Assembly: GCA_007115705.1 (NCBI GenBank)
Contig: QXEO01002114.1
Coordinates: forward strand, 186,001-250,000
DNA from: Dactylis glomerata
Lineage: Eukaryota; Streptophyta; Magnoliopsida; Poales; Poaceae
Direction: 5' to 3'
Length of the DNA stretch: 64,000 nucleotides
Shown piece by piece: positions 1-12,278 of the stretch (position 1 is the first letter of the stretch; each line of letters opens with the position of its first letter). Under the pieces are notes generated by a model. It worked only from the letters and a program-made list of their open reading frames with translations, searched no databases and was not told the DNA's origin. The position numbers and the translations under genes were made by a program.

Positions 1-351
1 CGAGCCAAGCTTATTAAACTTCTTAAAAACTTTCCTAGCCTCAATTGCAACATCTCTAAATTCTGTGCGCAAGGTTTCTAAGATGAAAGCTTTCTTTTCG
101 GGATCCTCAATTTCATGAAGCTTAAGGAACATGTATTGCATAGAAGAATTAAGACTAGCAAACCTAGCTTCCAACATGTGAACTAAATGAGCCGAAGCAA
201 CTTCATAACTAGGAGCTAACTCAACCAAAGACTTTTCCTCAGCTTCCTTATGCATACTAATGTGATTAAAGAACTCCTCAATGTTACTTTTGCCAATAAT
301 CGAACCACTCCCTACAGAGAGGTCCTCCAGAACGAACTCAGGGAACAACAT
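1..351 (-). CDS. Unrecognised retroelement ORF, N-terminal 117 codons, open at the window edge
   Basis: The frame opens with ATG at 351-349, begins MLFPEFVLEDLSVG, and stays open for 117 codons to base 1. The product looks soluble and mostly helical, rich in Glu, Lys and Ala, with no zinc knuckle, membrane segment or catalytic motif in the visible part. Its place, first ORF after the 5' LTR and leader, is where gag sits in related elements. However, it does not resemble the gag of the Sabrina-like copy at 8344-10407 or the ORFs at 46726 and 56377. It may be a divergent gag N-terminus or an element-specific protein. The function is unknown. The uninterrupted frame and protein-like codon pattern make a real or recently real coding region likely. 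Confidence 0.55.
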   Translation of the reverse strand, partial: MLFPEFVLEDLSVGSGSIIGKSNIEEFFNHISMHKEAEEKSLVELAPSYEVASAHLVHMLEARFASLNSSMQYMFLKLHEIEDPEKKAFILETLRTEFRDVAIEARKVFKKFNKLGS

Positions 352-514
352 GATAAACTAAAGTAAAGAAATAACAACTACCAAGGATTCTAATTTTTTT
401 TTGGGTTTTTGATATAAAAAGCAATGCAGGTAAAATAAAATAAAGTAAAGCAAAACAAATAACAAAGTAAAGAATGTGTGTGCGAAGAACTCCCCTCGCA
501 GAAGTCTTCTCTCT

Positions 515-532
515 TCCCCGGCAACGGCGCCA
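515..532 (-). other. Primer-binding site, tRNA-Asp type
   Basis: Read on the minus strand this is TGGCGCCGTTGCCGGGGA, which complements the 3' end of plant tRNA-Asp, the usual primer of Athila/Sabrina-type Gypsy elements. It lies about 75 bases from the LTR end. A second, degenerate TGGCGCC copy lies closer, at about 554-566. Confidence 0.75.
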
Positions 533-607
533 AAAAAGAAGCTGCTACTCGTGTGATGGCGCCAGGAAAGACTGTGGCGTTTAGTTGATGTGGGAGTAGT
601 AAGTCCT

Positions 608-2164
608 TGTGCGTGGTGATGACCAGCCCGTTGGGAACCCCAAGAGGAAGGTATGATGAGTGTAGCGGCTAGTTTTCCCTCAGTTAAGAAACCAAGGTTT
701 ATCGATCAGGAGAAGAGAGACGATGACGACTGAAGGTGTTTGTGGAACCTGCACACACACAAACAAATACTTTGTTCCCAACTTGCGATGAGGTTGTCAA
801 TCTCACCGGTTTGCTTGAAACAAAGGTTATGAGTGTATCGAGTGGAAAACAGTAGTAATATGCTAGTAAAGTAAACAGTGCGGGAATAGTAAACAGGTGA
901 TTGCAATATGATTAAAATAGGACCGGGGTCCACAGTTCACTAGTGGTGTCTCTCCATAGATAAAATAACATGCTGGGTAAACAAATTACAGTTGGGCAAT
1001 TGATAGAATAAAGATAACGTGATATGTCAAGAAGATCACTATGAGATTCACTCTGGGCATTACAACAAAATACATAGACCGCCATCCAACTGCATCTATG
1101 ACTAATAATCCACTCCCGGGGATATCATCCGAACACCCTAGAAGTATTAAGTTGCGAACAACAGATAATTGCATTAAGCAAAGTGTGTAATGTAAACAAA
1201 GCATATGCCCTTGAGCATATGAATGTTGTTTTCTCCCTAGTAGCAACAGCACATCTACCACCTTAGAGGTTTCTGTCACTCCCCCGGGTGAAATAGAGAC
1301 ATGAACCCACTATCGAGCATAAATACCCCCTCTTGGAGTCACTAGCAACTACTCGGCCAAGATAGCTACTAACAACGGAGAGCATGCAAGATCATAAACA
1401 ACATAGAGATAACAAAAGATATAATTCAGTACAACAACTTAATCATAAACACCAATATTCATCGGATCCCAACAAACCAACATCATAGTATTACATAACG
1501 GTGATCTCAATCATGTATGGCAGCTCATGAGATCTAAACATGAAGCACATGGTGGAGAAGACAACCAGCTAGCTACTGCTATGGACCCATAGTCCAAGGT
1601 AGACTACTCACTCATCGCTCCGGAGGCAAGCATGGCGATGAAGAAGACCTCCGGTGGCGATTCCCCTCTCCGGCAGGGTGCCGGGAAGAGCTTCTGGACC
1701 CTCCCGATCTTCGGGTCCACGGCGGCGGCGGATCGCGATGTATTCTGGAAAACTGATCGGGCCTTAGGTTTTTCTCGTCAGGGGGTATATATAGGCGAAG
1801 GGACGATGTCAGAGGAGGGACCACGGCCCCTCACGCGGGCCCGACGCGGCCAGGGGGGTGGCCGCGCCACCCCTGTGTGTGGGGGCCACGTGGCCCCCCT
1901 CCGTCAGGTCTTCGGATGTTTGGGAGCTTCCCCGTGAAATATGACTTCAGGAACTTGTTTCGTCCAATTCCGAGAATATTTCCTGTGTATCACTTCTGAA
2001 ACACAAAAACAGCAGAAAACAGGAAACTGGCACTGTGGCACTTCGTTAATAGGTTAGTTCCGGAAAATGCATAAAAATGCCACTAAGTGTAACGAAACAA
2101 TAGGCAAATGGTGTAAAAACAAGCATGGAGCATCAAAAATTATAGATACGTTTGAGACGTATCA
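608..2164 (-). repeat. 5' LTR, Sabrina/WHAM-like
   Basis: The LTR is about 1.56 kb and homologous to the LTRs at 3745, 10594, 30395, 54441 and 60247. On the minus strand it starts TGATACGTCTCAAACG near 2164 and ends near 608 (terminal TG/CA). A TATA-like tatatata lies at about 1786-1793. Short ORFs inside it recur in every LTR copy and are not taken as genes. Confidence 0.8.
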
Positions 2165-2408
2165 TTGTCGCAAGTTAGCAAGCATCACCTTCAGTCGTTT
2201 GTCTCTCCTCTCCAAGATCGACATACATTGGTTTCTTAACTGAGGGAAAACTAGCTGCTATACTCATCATACCTTCCTCTTGGGGTTCCCAACGGGCTGG
2301 TCATTCACCACGCACAAGGAATCTTCTGGTGCTGTTGACAGGGACTTGAAGAATAAGAAGCTACTACATCAATTACATTCTCCCACGTCAACCACGCGCC
2401 AGCAACCA
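2165..2408 (+). repeat. Remnant of a plus-strand Sabrina-like 5' LTR end plus leader stub
   Basis: Bases 2165-2316 match the last 150 bases of the plus-strand LTR that ends at 56076. They are followed by a decayed tRNA-Asp primer site (2327-2344) and about 65 bases of leader similar to 56106-56165. The rest of the LTR is absent to the left, where the minus-strand element ends. At about 2408 the sequence switches abruptly to the coding region of a Tat-type Gypsy element. Confidence 0.75.
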
Positions 2409-3744
2409 TCACAAAAAGAAGTTAACGGGAAGAAAAAAGTGAGCTAAGGAGAAGCCACGAGGACAAAAGCGCATCGGGTAGATCATACTGGGAGGAAGAC
2501 AGTGAAACATCAGATTCTAGTGAAGAAAGACATCGCGAACCAAAACACAGCAGAAGAAGGACAGAACGGCTCAGAAAAGTGGACCGTGCAAAGAGCATCA
2601 ACACACCGTTATCAGATGAAAGAGGAGGACTTCATACAAAAAATGCCAGAAGCAGCCCTGGTGGCAGCACAAGCATATCTATTAACCACACAGCCAGAAC
2701 CCGGAGATCCGTGGGAGCACATGCACCAAGCGGCCATAAAAAGCCTCGGACTAGTGGGAGATGAGCTAAAGCAGAAATCCTTAGGAAAGGAGTCAACATA
2801 TCACGAGCATATAGGAAGAAGGAGCTGAAAATCCCAATCTCCGCAAACCCGAAGAACCAATTCGCCCGGCAGGGAAGACCATGAAGCATAAAGGGAAGAT
2901 GCAAGGAATATCATCACACGGGCCAGGGTGAACAAATCACGCTATGCGTGGGATGAAGAAAACTACGAGGATGAAGAAAAAAGAAATGGGCGCGCTATGC
3001 TTTACCCGAAGGGTTCGCAGAACGAGGGTACCCAAAGGATTCAAGCTACCGCATGACCAACAAAAATATGATGGGTTGCAGGAACGCAAGTTGTGGTTAT
3101 TAGATTATCTCCACGCAGTACATATACTCGGAGGATCAAGAGCAATAGCGATGCAAAGCTTGCAGCTACACCTCACCAGCGCAGCACGGTCTTGGTTAAG
3201 CATGCTACACGACGATTCCATCAGAAGCTGGGGCGAGCTAGAAAATCAATTCATAAGAAATTCTAGGTCAACATACAAAAGACCAGCATCAATAGAAGAA
3301 GTCAAATCTTGTATGCAGAAAAAGGGCGAAACGTTGCGTTCATATATACAACGGTGGAGTATAATAAAAAACTCAGCAGAAGATGTCTCCGACGAGCGAG
3401 CAGTAAATGCCTTTGCATCTGGCCTTCACTATTTGGATCTCGTTGAAGAGTTGGGAAGAACAAAACCCAGAACGGTGTTAGATGTAATGGAAATAGCAAA
3501 CAGATTCGCAGATGGAGAAGACGCTTATCATAGCAAAAGAGCACATTTGCTAGAGAACGACAGATCAAGCAGACAACGCAACCAGAGGCGTAGATCTCGC
3601 AACAAGGACGGCCGTACCATGCGTAACCAAATAGCTGCAGGGTAAGAGAGAAGAGACGGAGAAGGAGATGAGATTGAAGAGTATCACAAAAAAGACAACC
3701 GCAGACGAGATAGGCCCAAATATTCTGACTCATCAGCGAAGGAC
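2409..3744 (+). pseudogene. Tat-type gag, decayed, first segment
   Basis: The segment encodes the structural capsid protein of the backbone element. The clearest stretch (2944-3645, 233 residues) carries the Gypsy gag core, with motifs such as KYDG, LTSAARSWL, SWGELENQF and LRSYIQRW. It closely matches the minus-strand copy at 43921-45887. Before 2944 the frame is broken by several stops (for example in 2409-2560). The LTR and the first part of gag are missing. A premature stop occurs at 3643-3645, and an insertion interrupts the gene at 3745. It is not functional. Confidence 0.85.
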
Positions 3745-5415
3745 TGATGGCGCGGTGATGAATGGTGCCAGAGAACTTGTTGGCATGTAGTTGATGAAGT
3801 AAATGACCGGCCAGTTGGAAACCCCAAGAGAAGGTTTGATGAATATAGCAGCAAGTTTTCCCTCAGTTATAAAACCAAGGTTATCAATCCAGTAGGAAAA
3901 AGCCAAACGATGGAAGGTGATGCCCGCTAGCTTCGCGACAGCTCCGGACAATTTATAGGGCGCCTAGTCCAAGCTTTGCTTTGAAAGCGGCAACGTGGAA
4001 CCTGCACACAATACAACCAAATACTTTGTTCCCAACTTACAATGAGGTTGTCAATCTCACCGGTTTGCTTGAAACAAAGGGTATGAGCGTATCGAGTGGA
4101 AAACAATAGTAGTATGCGAGCAAAATAAACAGTGCGAGTAAATAGGCGATAGCAATATAATGGAAATAGAACTGGGGTCCACAATTCACTAGTGGTGTCT
4201 CTCCATAAGATAAAATAACACATGCTGGGTAAACAAATTACAGTTGGGCAATTGATAGAATAAAGACAATGTGCATATGTCGAGAGGATCACTATGAGAT
4301 TTACTCTGGGCATTACAACAAGATACATAGACCGCCATCCAACTGCATCTATGACTAATAATCCACTTGTGGCGAATCAATCCGAGAACTCCACAAGTAT
4401 TAAGTTGCGAACAACAAATAACTGCATTGAGCAAAGTGTGTAGTGTAAACAAAGCATATGCCCTTGGACATATGAATGTTGTTTTCCCCCTAGTGGCAAC
4501 AGCACATCTACAACCTTAGAGGTTTCTGTCACTCCCCCAGATTAAATAGAGGCATGAACCCACTATCGAGCATAAATACCCCCTCTTGGAGTCACTAGCA
4601 ACTACTCGGCCAAGATAGCTACTAACAACGGAGAGCATGCAAGATCATAAACAACATAGAGATAACATAAGATAATATTCAGCACATCAACTCAATCATA
4701 ACACCAATATTCATCGGATCCCAACAAACACAACATGTAGAATTACATAACACTGATCTCGATCATGTAAGGCAGCTCACGAGATCTAAACATGAAGCAC
4801 ATGGTGGAGAAGACAACCATCTAGCTACTGCTATGGACCCATAGTCCAAGGTAGACTACTCACTCATCGCGTCGGAGGCAAGCATGGCGATGAAGAAGAC
4901 CTCGGTGGCGATTCCCCTCTCTGGCATGGTGTCGGGAAGAGCTTCTGGACCCTCCCAATCTCAGGTCGACGATGGCGGCGGATCGCGATGTGTTTCTGGA
5001 AAAGTGATCGGGTTTTTAGGTTTTTCCCGTCGGGGGTCTTTATAGACGAAGGGGCATCGTCAGAAGTGGACCGAGGTGGCCACACACATAGGGGGCACGG
5101 CCTAGCCCTGGGCCGCACCGCCCTATTGTGTGGGCCCCTCGTGGCCCCACTCCGTCTCCTCTTCGGTTCTTTGGAAGCTTCGATGAATTTATGGATGTTT
5201 GGATTTTGTTTCGTCCAATTCCGAAAAGATTTCCTGTGTAACTTTTCTGAAACACAAAAACAGCAGAAAACATGGAACTGGCACTGTGGCATCTCGTTAG
5301 TAGGTTAGTTCCGGAAAATTTATAAAAATGCCATGAAGTGTAACGAAACACTAAGCAAATGGTGTAAAAACAAGCATGGAGCATCAAAAATTATGGATAC
5401 GTTTGAGACGTATCA
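3745..5415 (-). repeat. 3' LTR of the Sabrina-like element
   Basis: This 1671-base LTR runs on the plus strand from tgatggcgcgg to gacgtatca. A TATA-like box (plus-strand tttatag at about 5038-5044, read on the minus strand) lies about 375 bases from the transcript-upstream end. It ends against the internal purine-rich stretch at 5416. Confidence 0.85.
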
Positions 5416-8343
5416 GCATCCCCAAGCTTAACTCCTGCTCGTCCTCGAGTAGGTAAGTGATAACAAAAGAAATAATTTTTGAGGTGACATGCACCTACAC
5501 AATCTTGGTCATCTATGTAAGCATTGTGCGCTGGGATCAAAAGAACTTAAAACATGGGCATGAAAGATATAATCTTGATAGAAGAAACTTGGCAACCATG
5601 TTATAACATGAAAAATAACACAAATGAAAGATCATGAAAATGAAACAATGAAAGTCAAACGTGTGTTCAAATCATATGGAAAAACATACAAATGGTTTTC
5701 AGCTTGTCCTTCATGAGAGAGCAAAACATAAATGCATAGGACACCTTCAAGTTTAAGAGGGCGACTAGATACAAGTAATTTAAGAACAAGTGAAACCAAC
5801 ATCATGAATCAATCAATGAAAACTTTGGGACAATGCACATTATACTCAGAATGACAACTATGCTCTCTTAGATGGTGCATAAAGGTAGAAGGTGGTGACT
5901 CAACATAAAAAGTAAAAGAAAGGCCCTTCGCAGAGGGAAGCAGTGATTGCGAGTTTCATAAACCTTCAAAAATTATGGTACTTACTAGCTTTGAGCTCTC
6001 ATTGCCCCCATCATAGGCATCTTGAATGGTTAAAGTTAATGCGAATACACTTATGATGCATATGCTTGACAAATCATAAGTTGAAAATCTCGTGTCCCGT
6101 GAAGTACGAATACCCAAACCTCATGCTACTCGACTTAGAGTCCCAAGCAAGCTCTTGTCATTGTAAATATATGTGTATCATCGAGAACCGCCAACGGGGT
6201 ACCTCCTGCCCGATGACATGGAACAAGCCCACATCAAAATGACAAGACAAACAGACAATGAACACCTCGACATCTCTTTTATTTACCATTGGTATAGCTT
6301 TTTATTGTGAGATGCGTCGTCGAATGTCCACTATGGGCATGCTGTAAATTTCCACCATGAATGATGCATGGCTTAGATTAGCGGCCCAGGCGTTTCCCTA
6401 ACACATATAAAAACTCCATGATCCCGCAAGATTCCCAACTTATTTCACATCGCGAGTATCCATAAATAAAAGATCACGATATCAACTCAAATGAAAGATA
6501 GTGCAATGTTGAAAGCTTGCCCCATGATAGCATGGCTGGGCTAATTTACAACTTACAACTTGCAAGCATAACAACTCAACATAAGAGAGCCACAATGTCA
6601 AAATTTTAAAATGAGAAAAGTAAAGTGTGACATCAGGTTTGTGAGAGCTTTACTGACCAATTTTCGCATAACACCAAAAAGAGTTTAATTTGAAGGATAG
6701 ATAAAAGCAAGTCAAATGTACTTTGGAATAGCAAATTGCTAATAGGTATGTATGGTGGACACAATGGCAAAACTTGGTTTTTAGGAGTTGGATGCACGAG
6801 TAGAGATCATACTCAGTACAAAATGAGGGCTAGCAAAAGACTGGGAGAGACCAACTAAGAGAGCAATAACGGCCATAATCATGCAAAGCGATATTAAAAA
6901 AAAGCATAAGATGGCATCAAAAGTCAAAAACTAAATGATCATAGAGGCAATGGCGACTTTGTATGAGTCAAACATGTGTGAGAATGTGCCAAGTCAACCC
7001 AAATAAAGCATCAAGGAGAAAACCAAAATAATGCTTCCAAATAATTAAAACAACGCATGATTTTTTCAAAGGCTCATTAAGCAATCTCAGTCATTTGAGA
7101 CAAGTCAAGCTACAGCAAAACCACTAAGCATACTATCAAAAATACATCAAGCACGACATGCAAAAGCCTAGGCCGCAGTCTACACAAGCTCCTTCTTGTA
7201 CCACTTTTTTGCATAAAGCTTTTTCTCTTTTCCAACACCATTACAACTTTTTTTTAAACAACACTTTTTGATGAAAACCAACATGGACCAGAGGTCAAAA
7301 ATACACCTTGATAAAAAGATATAACAAGATCTGAACACAAATCAAGGCGAAAATCGAAAGCTAAATGCAGTAGCAGAAAAGAGAACACTCGTTGAAACGA
7401 TAAGAGTGAAAAACGGAGTGTTCTTGGCAAATGAAAAGCAAGGAAACTTCTCCAAAAGGAATTTGTTGGGGTCCAACCATTTATTGCAGCAAACAAAACT
7501 AAACAAAACTGAAAACTAAAACAACTGACGCTCCAAGAAAAATGCATAGTGCATGAAGCAATAAAAATATAGTGTGTTGAAAGGTGGCCTGATTTTTGCC
7601 GATGAAGAAGGGGTGCCTCGGGGGCATCCCTAAGCTTTGACGCTTGTACCTCTTGGATATTTCTTGGGGTGCGTGGGCATCCCCAAGCTTGAGCTTTTTT
7701 CCATTCTTCAACTCATCTCATCATTCTCCAATCCCTACACTTGAAAACTTCCTTCATACAAAACTAAACACAAATCTATTAGCAACATTAGTGTAAGCAT
7801 ACATTGAATCAACCCTTTTTGCTTCAGGTTTCAACTCAAAACCACCACATATAAAGCATATATTACTGTAGCAACTTTCCTAAAAGTTCCATGATCAAAA
7901 GAACTCAAAAAGAAAGCGATAAAGCGGCAAACACAAATATTGGCACAAATCTGTCAAAACAGAACAGCTGACAAAGGTCGAATTTTTAGAGGGTTTTCTG
8001 TTGCTCAAATCAAAAAGTGTTCAACTAATGAAAGTTTGGATATAACCTGGGGCATATGCACAAAAAATCGCAGGTCCAAAAGATATACAGAGAATTTTCA
8101 CGAATTTTTACGGTGCAGCACCAAAAACTGTTTCAGGACAGCAACATCCCCAAATCTTACCTCACTCAAATTAGAGGCTTCTCTTGGCACAAAAACGAAA
8201 TAAAAATGATAAGGAGAGGTTATTACATTAGTAATAACTTCCAAGACTCAAATAAAAGAAAAAGAACTGAAAGTAAAAACATTGGGTTATCTCCCAAGAG
8301 TGCTTTTCTTTAACGCCTTTGAGCTAGGCGCAGAAAGTGCGAA
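5416..8343 (-). other. Noncoding 3' region of the Sabrina-like element
   Basis: About 2.9 kb between the gag-protease stop and the 3' LTR has no credible ORF. It is conserved as a unit in the copies at 38830-40940/46538-46725 and 57355-60246. Both strands are full of stops. The LTR-proximal end carries the polypurine-type sequence that reads gcttggggatgc on the minus strand. Its conservation across copies with different coding cargo suggests a packaging or replication role, which is an inference. Confidence 0.7.
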
Positions 8344-10407
8344 TCAAGTAATATCAAGTGATGAAGCATCAAGCTCATAATTTGCTCTAAGAATAGAGTC
8401 AAAAATCAATTTATTCCTCTTTCTAGGGTAGTGTTCCATACCTTTCTTGAGTGGGAATTGATATTTGATGGTGTCTTCCCTCATATCAATGATGGCACCT
8501 ACAGTTCGAAGAAAGGGTCTTCCGAAAATAATAGGACATGAAGCATTGCATTAAACATCCATGACAAGAAAATCAACGGGAACAAGGTTATTGTTAACCA
8601 TAATAAGAACATCATTAATCCTTCCCAAAGGTTTCTTCTTAGCAACATCAGCAATAGGAACATCATAATAGCACTTTTCAAGTGGTGGTAAATCAAGCAT
8701 GTCATAAATCTTTCTAGGCATGATAGAAATACTAGCACCTAGATCACATAAAGCATGGCAATCAAAACCATTAACATGCATATCAATGATGGGTTCCCAA
8801 CCATCTTCTAACTTCTTGGGAATAGAACCTTTTTGCTTCAACTTTTCATCCCTAATTTTCATGAGAGCATTGCTAATATGCTTAGTAAAAGCAACATTTA
8901 AAGAACTAGCATTAGGAGTCAAAGCAATATTTTGCAAGAACAAAATAACTTCAGATATATTGCAGCCATCAACATCAAAATCATTAAAGGAAATAGAGCT
9001 ATTATCTCCCACACTCCGAAAAATTTCAGCACTCTTTTGAGAAAAAGTTTTAGAAGTTTTAGGCTTTTTAACACAAGGAGTGAGAGTTTTCTCTACACCA
9101 ATCAAAGTAAGAGGATTGCTAGCATTTGGAACAACATCATTAGAGGTAGTAATGGTACATACCTTCATCTTCCTAGCCATCTCATCTTCTCTTTCCCACC
9201 TGGCATGCAATTTTGCTAGCATCCTAACATTTTCATCAATTCTAACTTGGATAGCATTAGCAGTGGCAAAAGGATTGTTCTCTTTCACATCATTAGGCAA
9301 CACTTTTAATTTCAGAAGTTCAACATCATGAGCAAGGCTATCAACTTTAGAAGAAAGAATATCAATTTTGCCTAACTTTTCCTCAACAGACTTGTTAAAA
9401 GCATTTTGCTTACCGATGAAGTCTTTGAGCATTACCTTAAGCTCGGAGGGCGCGGCCCTAGTGTTGTTGGAGGAATTACCATAAGAATTACCATAACCAT
9501 TACCATTGGTAGAAGGATACGGCCTATAATTGTTACTAGCAAAATTGTTCCTATAAGCATTGTTGTTAAAATTATTATTTCTAATGAAGTTTACATCAAC
9601 ATGCTCTTCTTGAGCAACCAAAGAGGCCAAAGGTACATTATTAGGATCAACATGAGTCCTATCATTAGAAAGCATAAGCATAATAGCATCAATCTTATCA
9701 CTCAAGGAAGAGGTTTCCTCAACAGAATTTACCTTCTTACCTTGCGGAGCTCTCTCGGTGTGCCATTCAAAGTAATTTACCATCATATTGTCGAGAAGCT
9801 TCATTGCGGCGCCCAAGGTAAGGGACATAAAAGTGCCTCCAGCAGCTGAATCCAGTAGGTTCCTCGAAGAAAAATTCAGTCCTGCATAAAAAGTCTGGAC
9901 AATCATCCAAGTAGTCAGTCCATGAGTGGGGCAATTCTTTATCATAGATTTCATTCTTTCCCAAGCTTGAGGAACATGTTCATTATCAAACTGACTAAAC
10001 TTCATAACATTGCTACACAAAGCTATAATCTTAGCAGGAGGATAGTATCTTCCAATAAAAGCATCCTTACACTTAGCCCATGAATCAATACTATTTTTAG
10101 GCAAAGACAACAACCAATCCTTAGCTTTTCCTCTCAAAGAAAAAGGAAACAACTTAAGCTTAATAATATCACTCTCTACATCCTTATATTTCTGCATCTC
10201 ACATAGCTCAACGAAATTGTTGAGATGAGCTGCAGCATTATCAGTACTAGCACTAGAAAATTGCTCTTTCATAACAAGGTTCAACAAAGCAGGCTTAATC
10301 TCATAAAAATCAGCAGCAGGAGTAGGTGGCGCAATAGGAGTGTAGATAAAATCACTATTATTAGTGCTAGTAAAATCACACAACTTGGTGTTCTCAGGAG
10401 TAGCCAT
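8344..10407 (-). pseudogene. Athila/Sabrina-type gag-protease, one internal stop
   Basis: This frame encodes capsid and an aspartic protease. I take ATG at 10405-10407 (MATPENTKLCDF) as the start because upstream residues translate LTR and leader. The gag core (LNNFVELCEM, LRGKAKDWLLSLP, YYPPAKI, QAWERMKSMIKNCP) lies at about residues 70-190. A poly-Asn/Gly stretch follows, then protease motif CDLGASISIMP near residue 565. A TAA at 8551-8553 cuts the frame after residue 618. It continues in the same frame with IIFGRPFLRT, the second half of the protease fold, to a TGA at 8344-8346, for 688 codons in all. The stop is most simply a C-to-T change of a Gln codon. No RT follows. Confidence 0.85.
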
Positions 10408-10565
10408 TCTAGCAAAGCTAAAAGCAGACAAGTAAAAACAACTATAAAGGATACTATTTTTTTTGTATTTTTGATAAAACGAAACAAGTAAAAATAAAGT
10501 AATGCAAAACTTAAAACAAAGTAAAGGATGTGCATGCGAAACTCCCCTTGCAGAAGTCTTCTTTT

Positions 10566-10583
10566 TCCCCGGCAATGGCGCCA
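10566..10583 (-). other. Primer-binding site, tRNA-Asp type
   Basis: On the minus strand this reads TGGCGCCATTGCCGGGGA, one mismatch from the tRNA-Asp complement, 10 bases from the LTR end. Confidence 0.8.
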
Positions 10584-10593
10584 GAAAACTTGT

Positions 10594-12273
10594 TGATGGC
10601 GCGGTGATGAATGGTGCCAGAGAACTTGTTGGCGTGTAGTTGATGAAGTAAATGACCGGCCAGTTGGAAACCCCAAGAGAAGGTTTGATGAATATAGCAG
10701 CAAGTTTTCCCTCAGTTATGAAACCAAGGTTATCAATCCAGTAGGAAAAAGCCAAACGACGGAAGGTGATGCCCGCTAGCTTCGCGACAGCTCCGGACAA
10801 TTTATAGGGCGCCTAGTCCAAACTTTGCTTTGCAAGCGGCAACGTGGAACCTGCACACAACACAACTAAATACTTTGTTCCCAACTTACGATGAGGTTGT
10901 CAATCTCACCGGTTTGCTTGAAACAAAGGGTATGAGCGTATCGAGTGGAAAACAATGGTAGTATGCGAGCAAAATAAACAGTGCGAGTAAAGTAAACAGG
11001 TGATAGCAATATAATGGCAATAGAACCGGGGTCCACAGTTCACTAGTGGTGTCTCTCCATAAGATAAAATAACACATGCTGGGTAAACAAATTACAGTGG
11101 GGCAATTGATAGAATAAAGACAACGTGCATATGTCGAGAGGACCACTATGAGATTTACTCTGGGCATTACAACAAGATACATAGAACGCCTTCCAACTGC
11201 ATCTATGACTAATAATCCACTTGTGGCGAATCAATCCGAGAATTCCACAAGTATTAAGTTGCAAACAACAGATAACTGCATTAAGCAAAGTGTGTAATGT
11301 AAACAAAGCATATGCCCTTGGACATATGAATGTTGTTTTTCCCCTAGTGACAACAGCACATCTACAACCTTAGAGGTTTCTATCACTCCCCCAGATTAAA
11401 TAGAGGCATGAACCCACTATCGAGCATAAATACCCCCTCTTGGAGTCACTAGCAACTACTCGGCCAAGATAGCTACTAACAACGGAGAGCATGCAAGATC
11501 ATAAACAACATAGAGATAACATAAGATAATATTCAGCACATCAACTCAATCATAACACCAATATTCATTGGATCCCAACAAACACAACATGTAGAATTAC
11601 ATAACGGTGATCTCGATCATGTAAGGCAGCTCACAAGATCTAAACATGAAGCACATGGTGGAGAAGACAACCATCTAGCTACTGCTATGGACCCATAGTC
11701 CAAGGTAGACTACTCACTCATCGCGCCGGAGGCAAGCATGGCGATGAAGAAGTCCTCTGGTGGTGATTCCCCTCTCCGGCAGGGTGCCGGGAAGAGCTTC
11801 TGGACCCCCCCCCGATCCCGGGTCGACGACGGTGGCGGATCGCGATGTGTTTCTGGAAAAGTGATCGGGTCTTTAGGTTTTTCCCGTCGGGGGGTCTTTA
11901 TAGGCGAAGGGGCATCGTCAGAAGTGGACCGAGGTGGCCACACACATAGGGGCGCGACCTAGCCCTGGGCTGCGCCGCCCTGTTGTGTGGGCCCCTCGTG
12001 GCCCCACTCTGTCTCCTCTTCGGTTCTCTGGAAGCTTCGATGAATTTCTGTATGTTTGGCTTTTGTTTCGTCCAATTCCGAGAAGATTTCCTGTGTAACT
12101 TTTCTGAAACACAAAAAATAGCAGATAACAGGGAACTGGCACTATGGCATCTCGTTCATAGGTTAGTTCCGCAAAATACATAAAAATGCCACGAAGTGTA
12201 ACGAAACACTAAGCAAATGGTGTAAAAACAAGCATGGTGCATCAAAAATTATGGATACATTTGAGACGTATCA
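10594..12273 (-). repeat. 5' LTR of the Sabrina-like element
   Basis: This LTR is 1680 bases, close in sequence to 3745-5415 with the same termini. The TATA-like box lies at about 11895-11901 (tttatag on the plus strand, read on the minus strand). Confidence 0.87.
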
Positions 12274-12278
12274 AGGAC

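Larger units (their letters stand above)
1..2164 (-). mobile_element. Sabrina/WHAM-like Gypsy element, 5' part only (runs off the left edge)
   Basis: This is the 5' end of a minus-strand LTR retrotransposon: a 5' LTR at 608-2164, a leader with tRNA-Asp primer-binding sequence, then the start of an ORF that leaves the window at base 1. The LTR termini and the tRNA-Asp site match the Sabrina-like copies at 3745 and 54441. The right edge (gtatca at 2159-2164) abuts a plus-strand LTR remnant of the same superfamily, so the likely TSD copy is 2165-2169 (ttgtc). Its partner lies outside the window and cannot be checked. Confidence 0.8.
3745..12273 (-). mobile_element. Complete Sabrina-like Gypsy element without pol, TSD aggac
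   Basis: Two LTRs (3745-5415 and 10594-12273) in the same orientation flank an internal region with a tRNA-Asp primer site, a gag-protease frame and about 2.9 kb of noncoding 3' sequence. The five bases aggac occur at 3740-3744 and 12274-12278, and removing one copy plus the element rejoins the Tat gag frame. RT, RNase H and integrase are absent, so the element must have depended on enzymes in trans. The family call rests on LTR termini, the Athila-type gag and the tRNA-Asp site. Confidence 0.9.

Noticed and set aside
515..532. Possible tRNA genes at the tRNA-Asp and tRNA-Met matches
   Set aside because: Only the 3' 12-18 bases match and no cloverleaf surrounds them. They are primer-binding sites next to LTRs.
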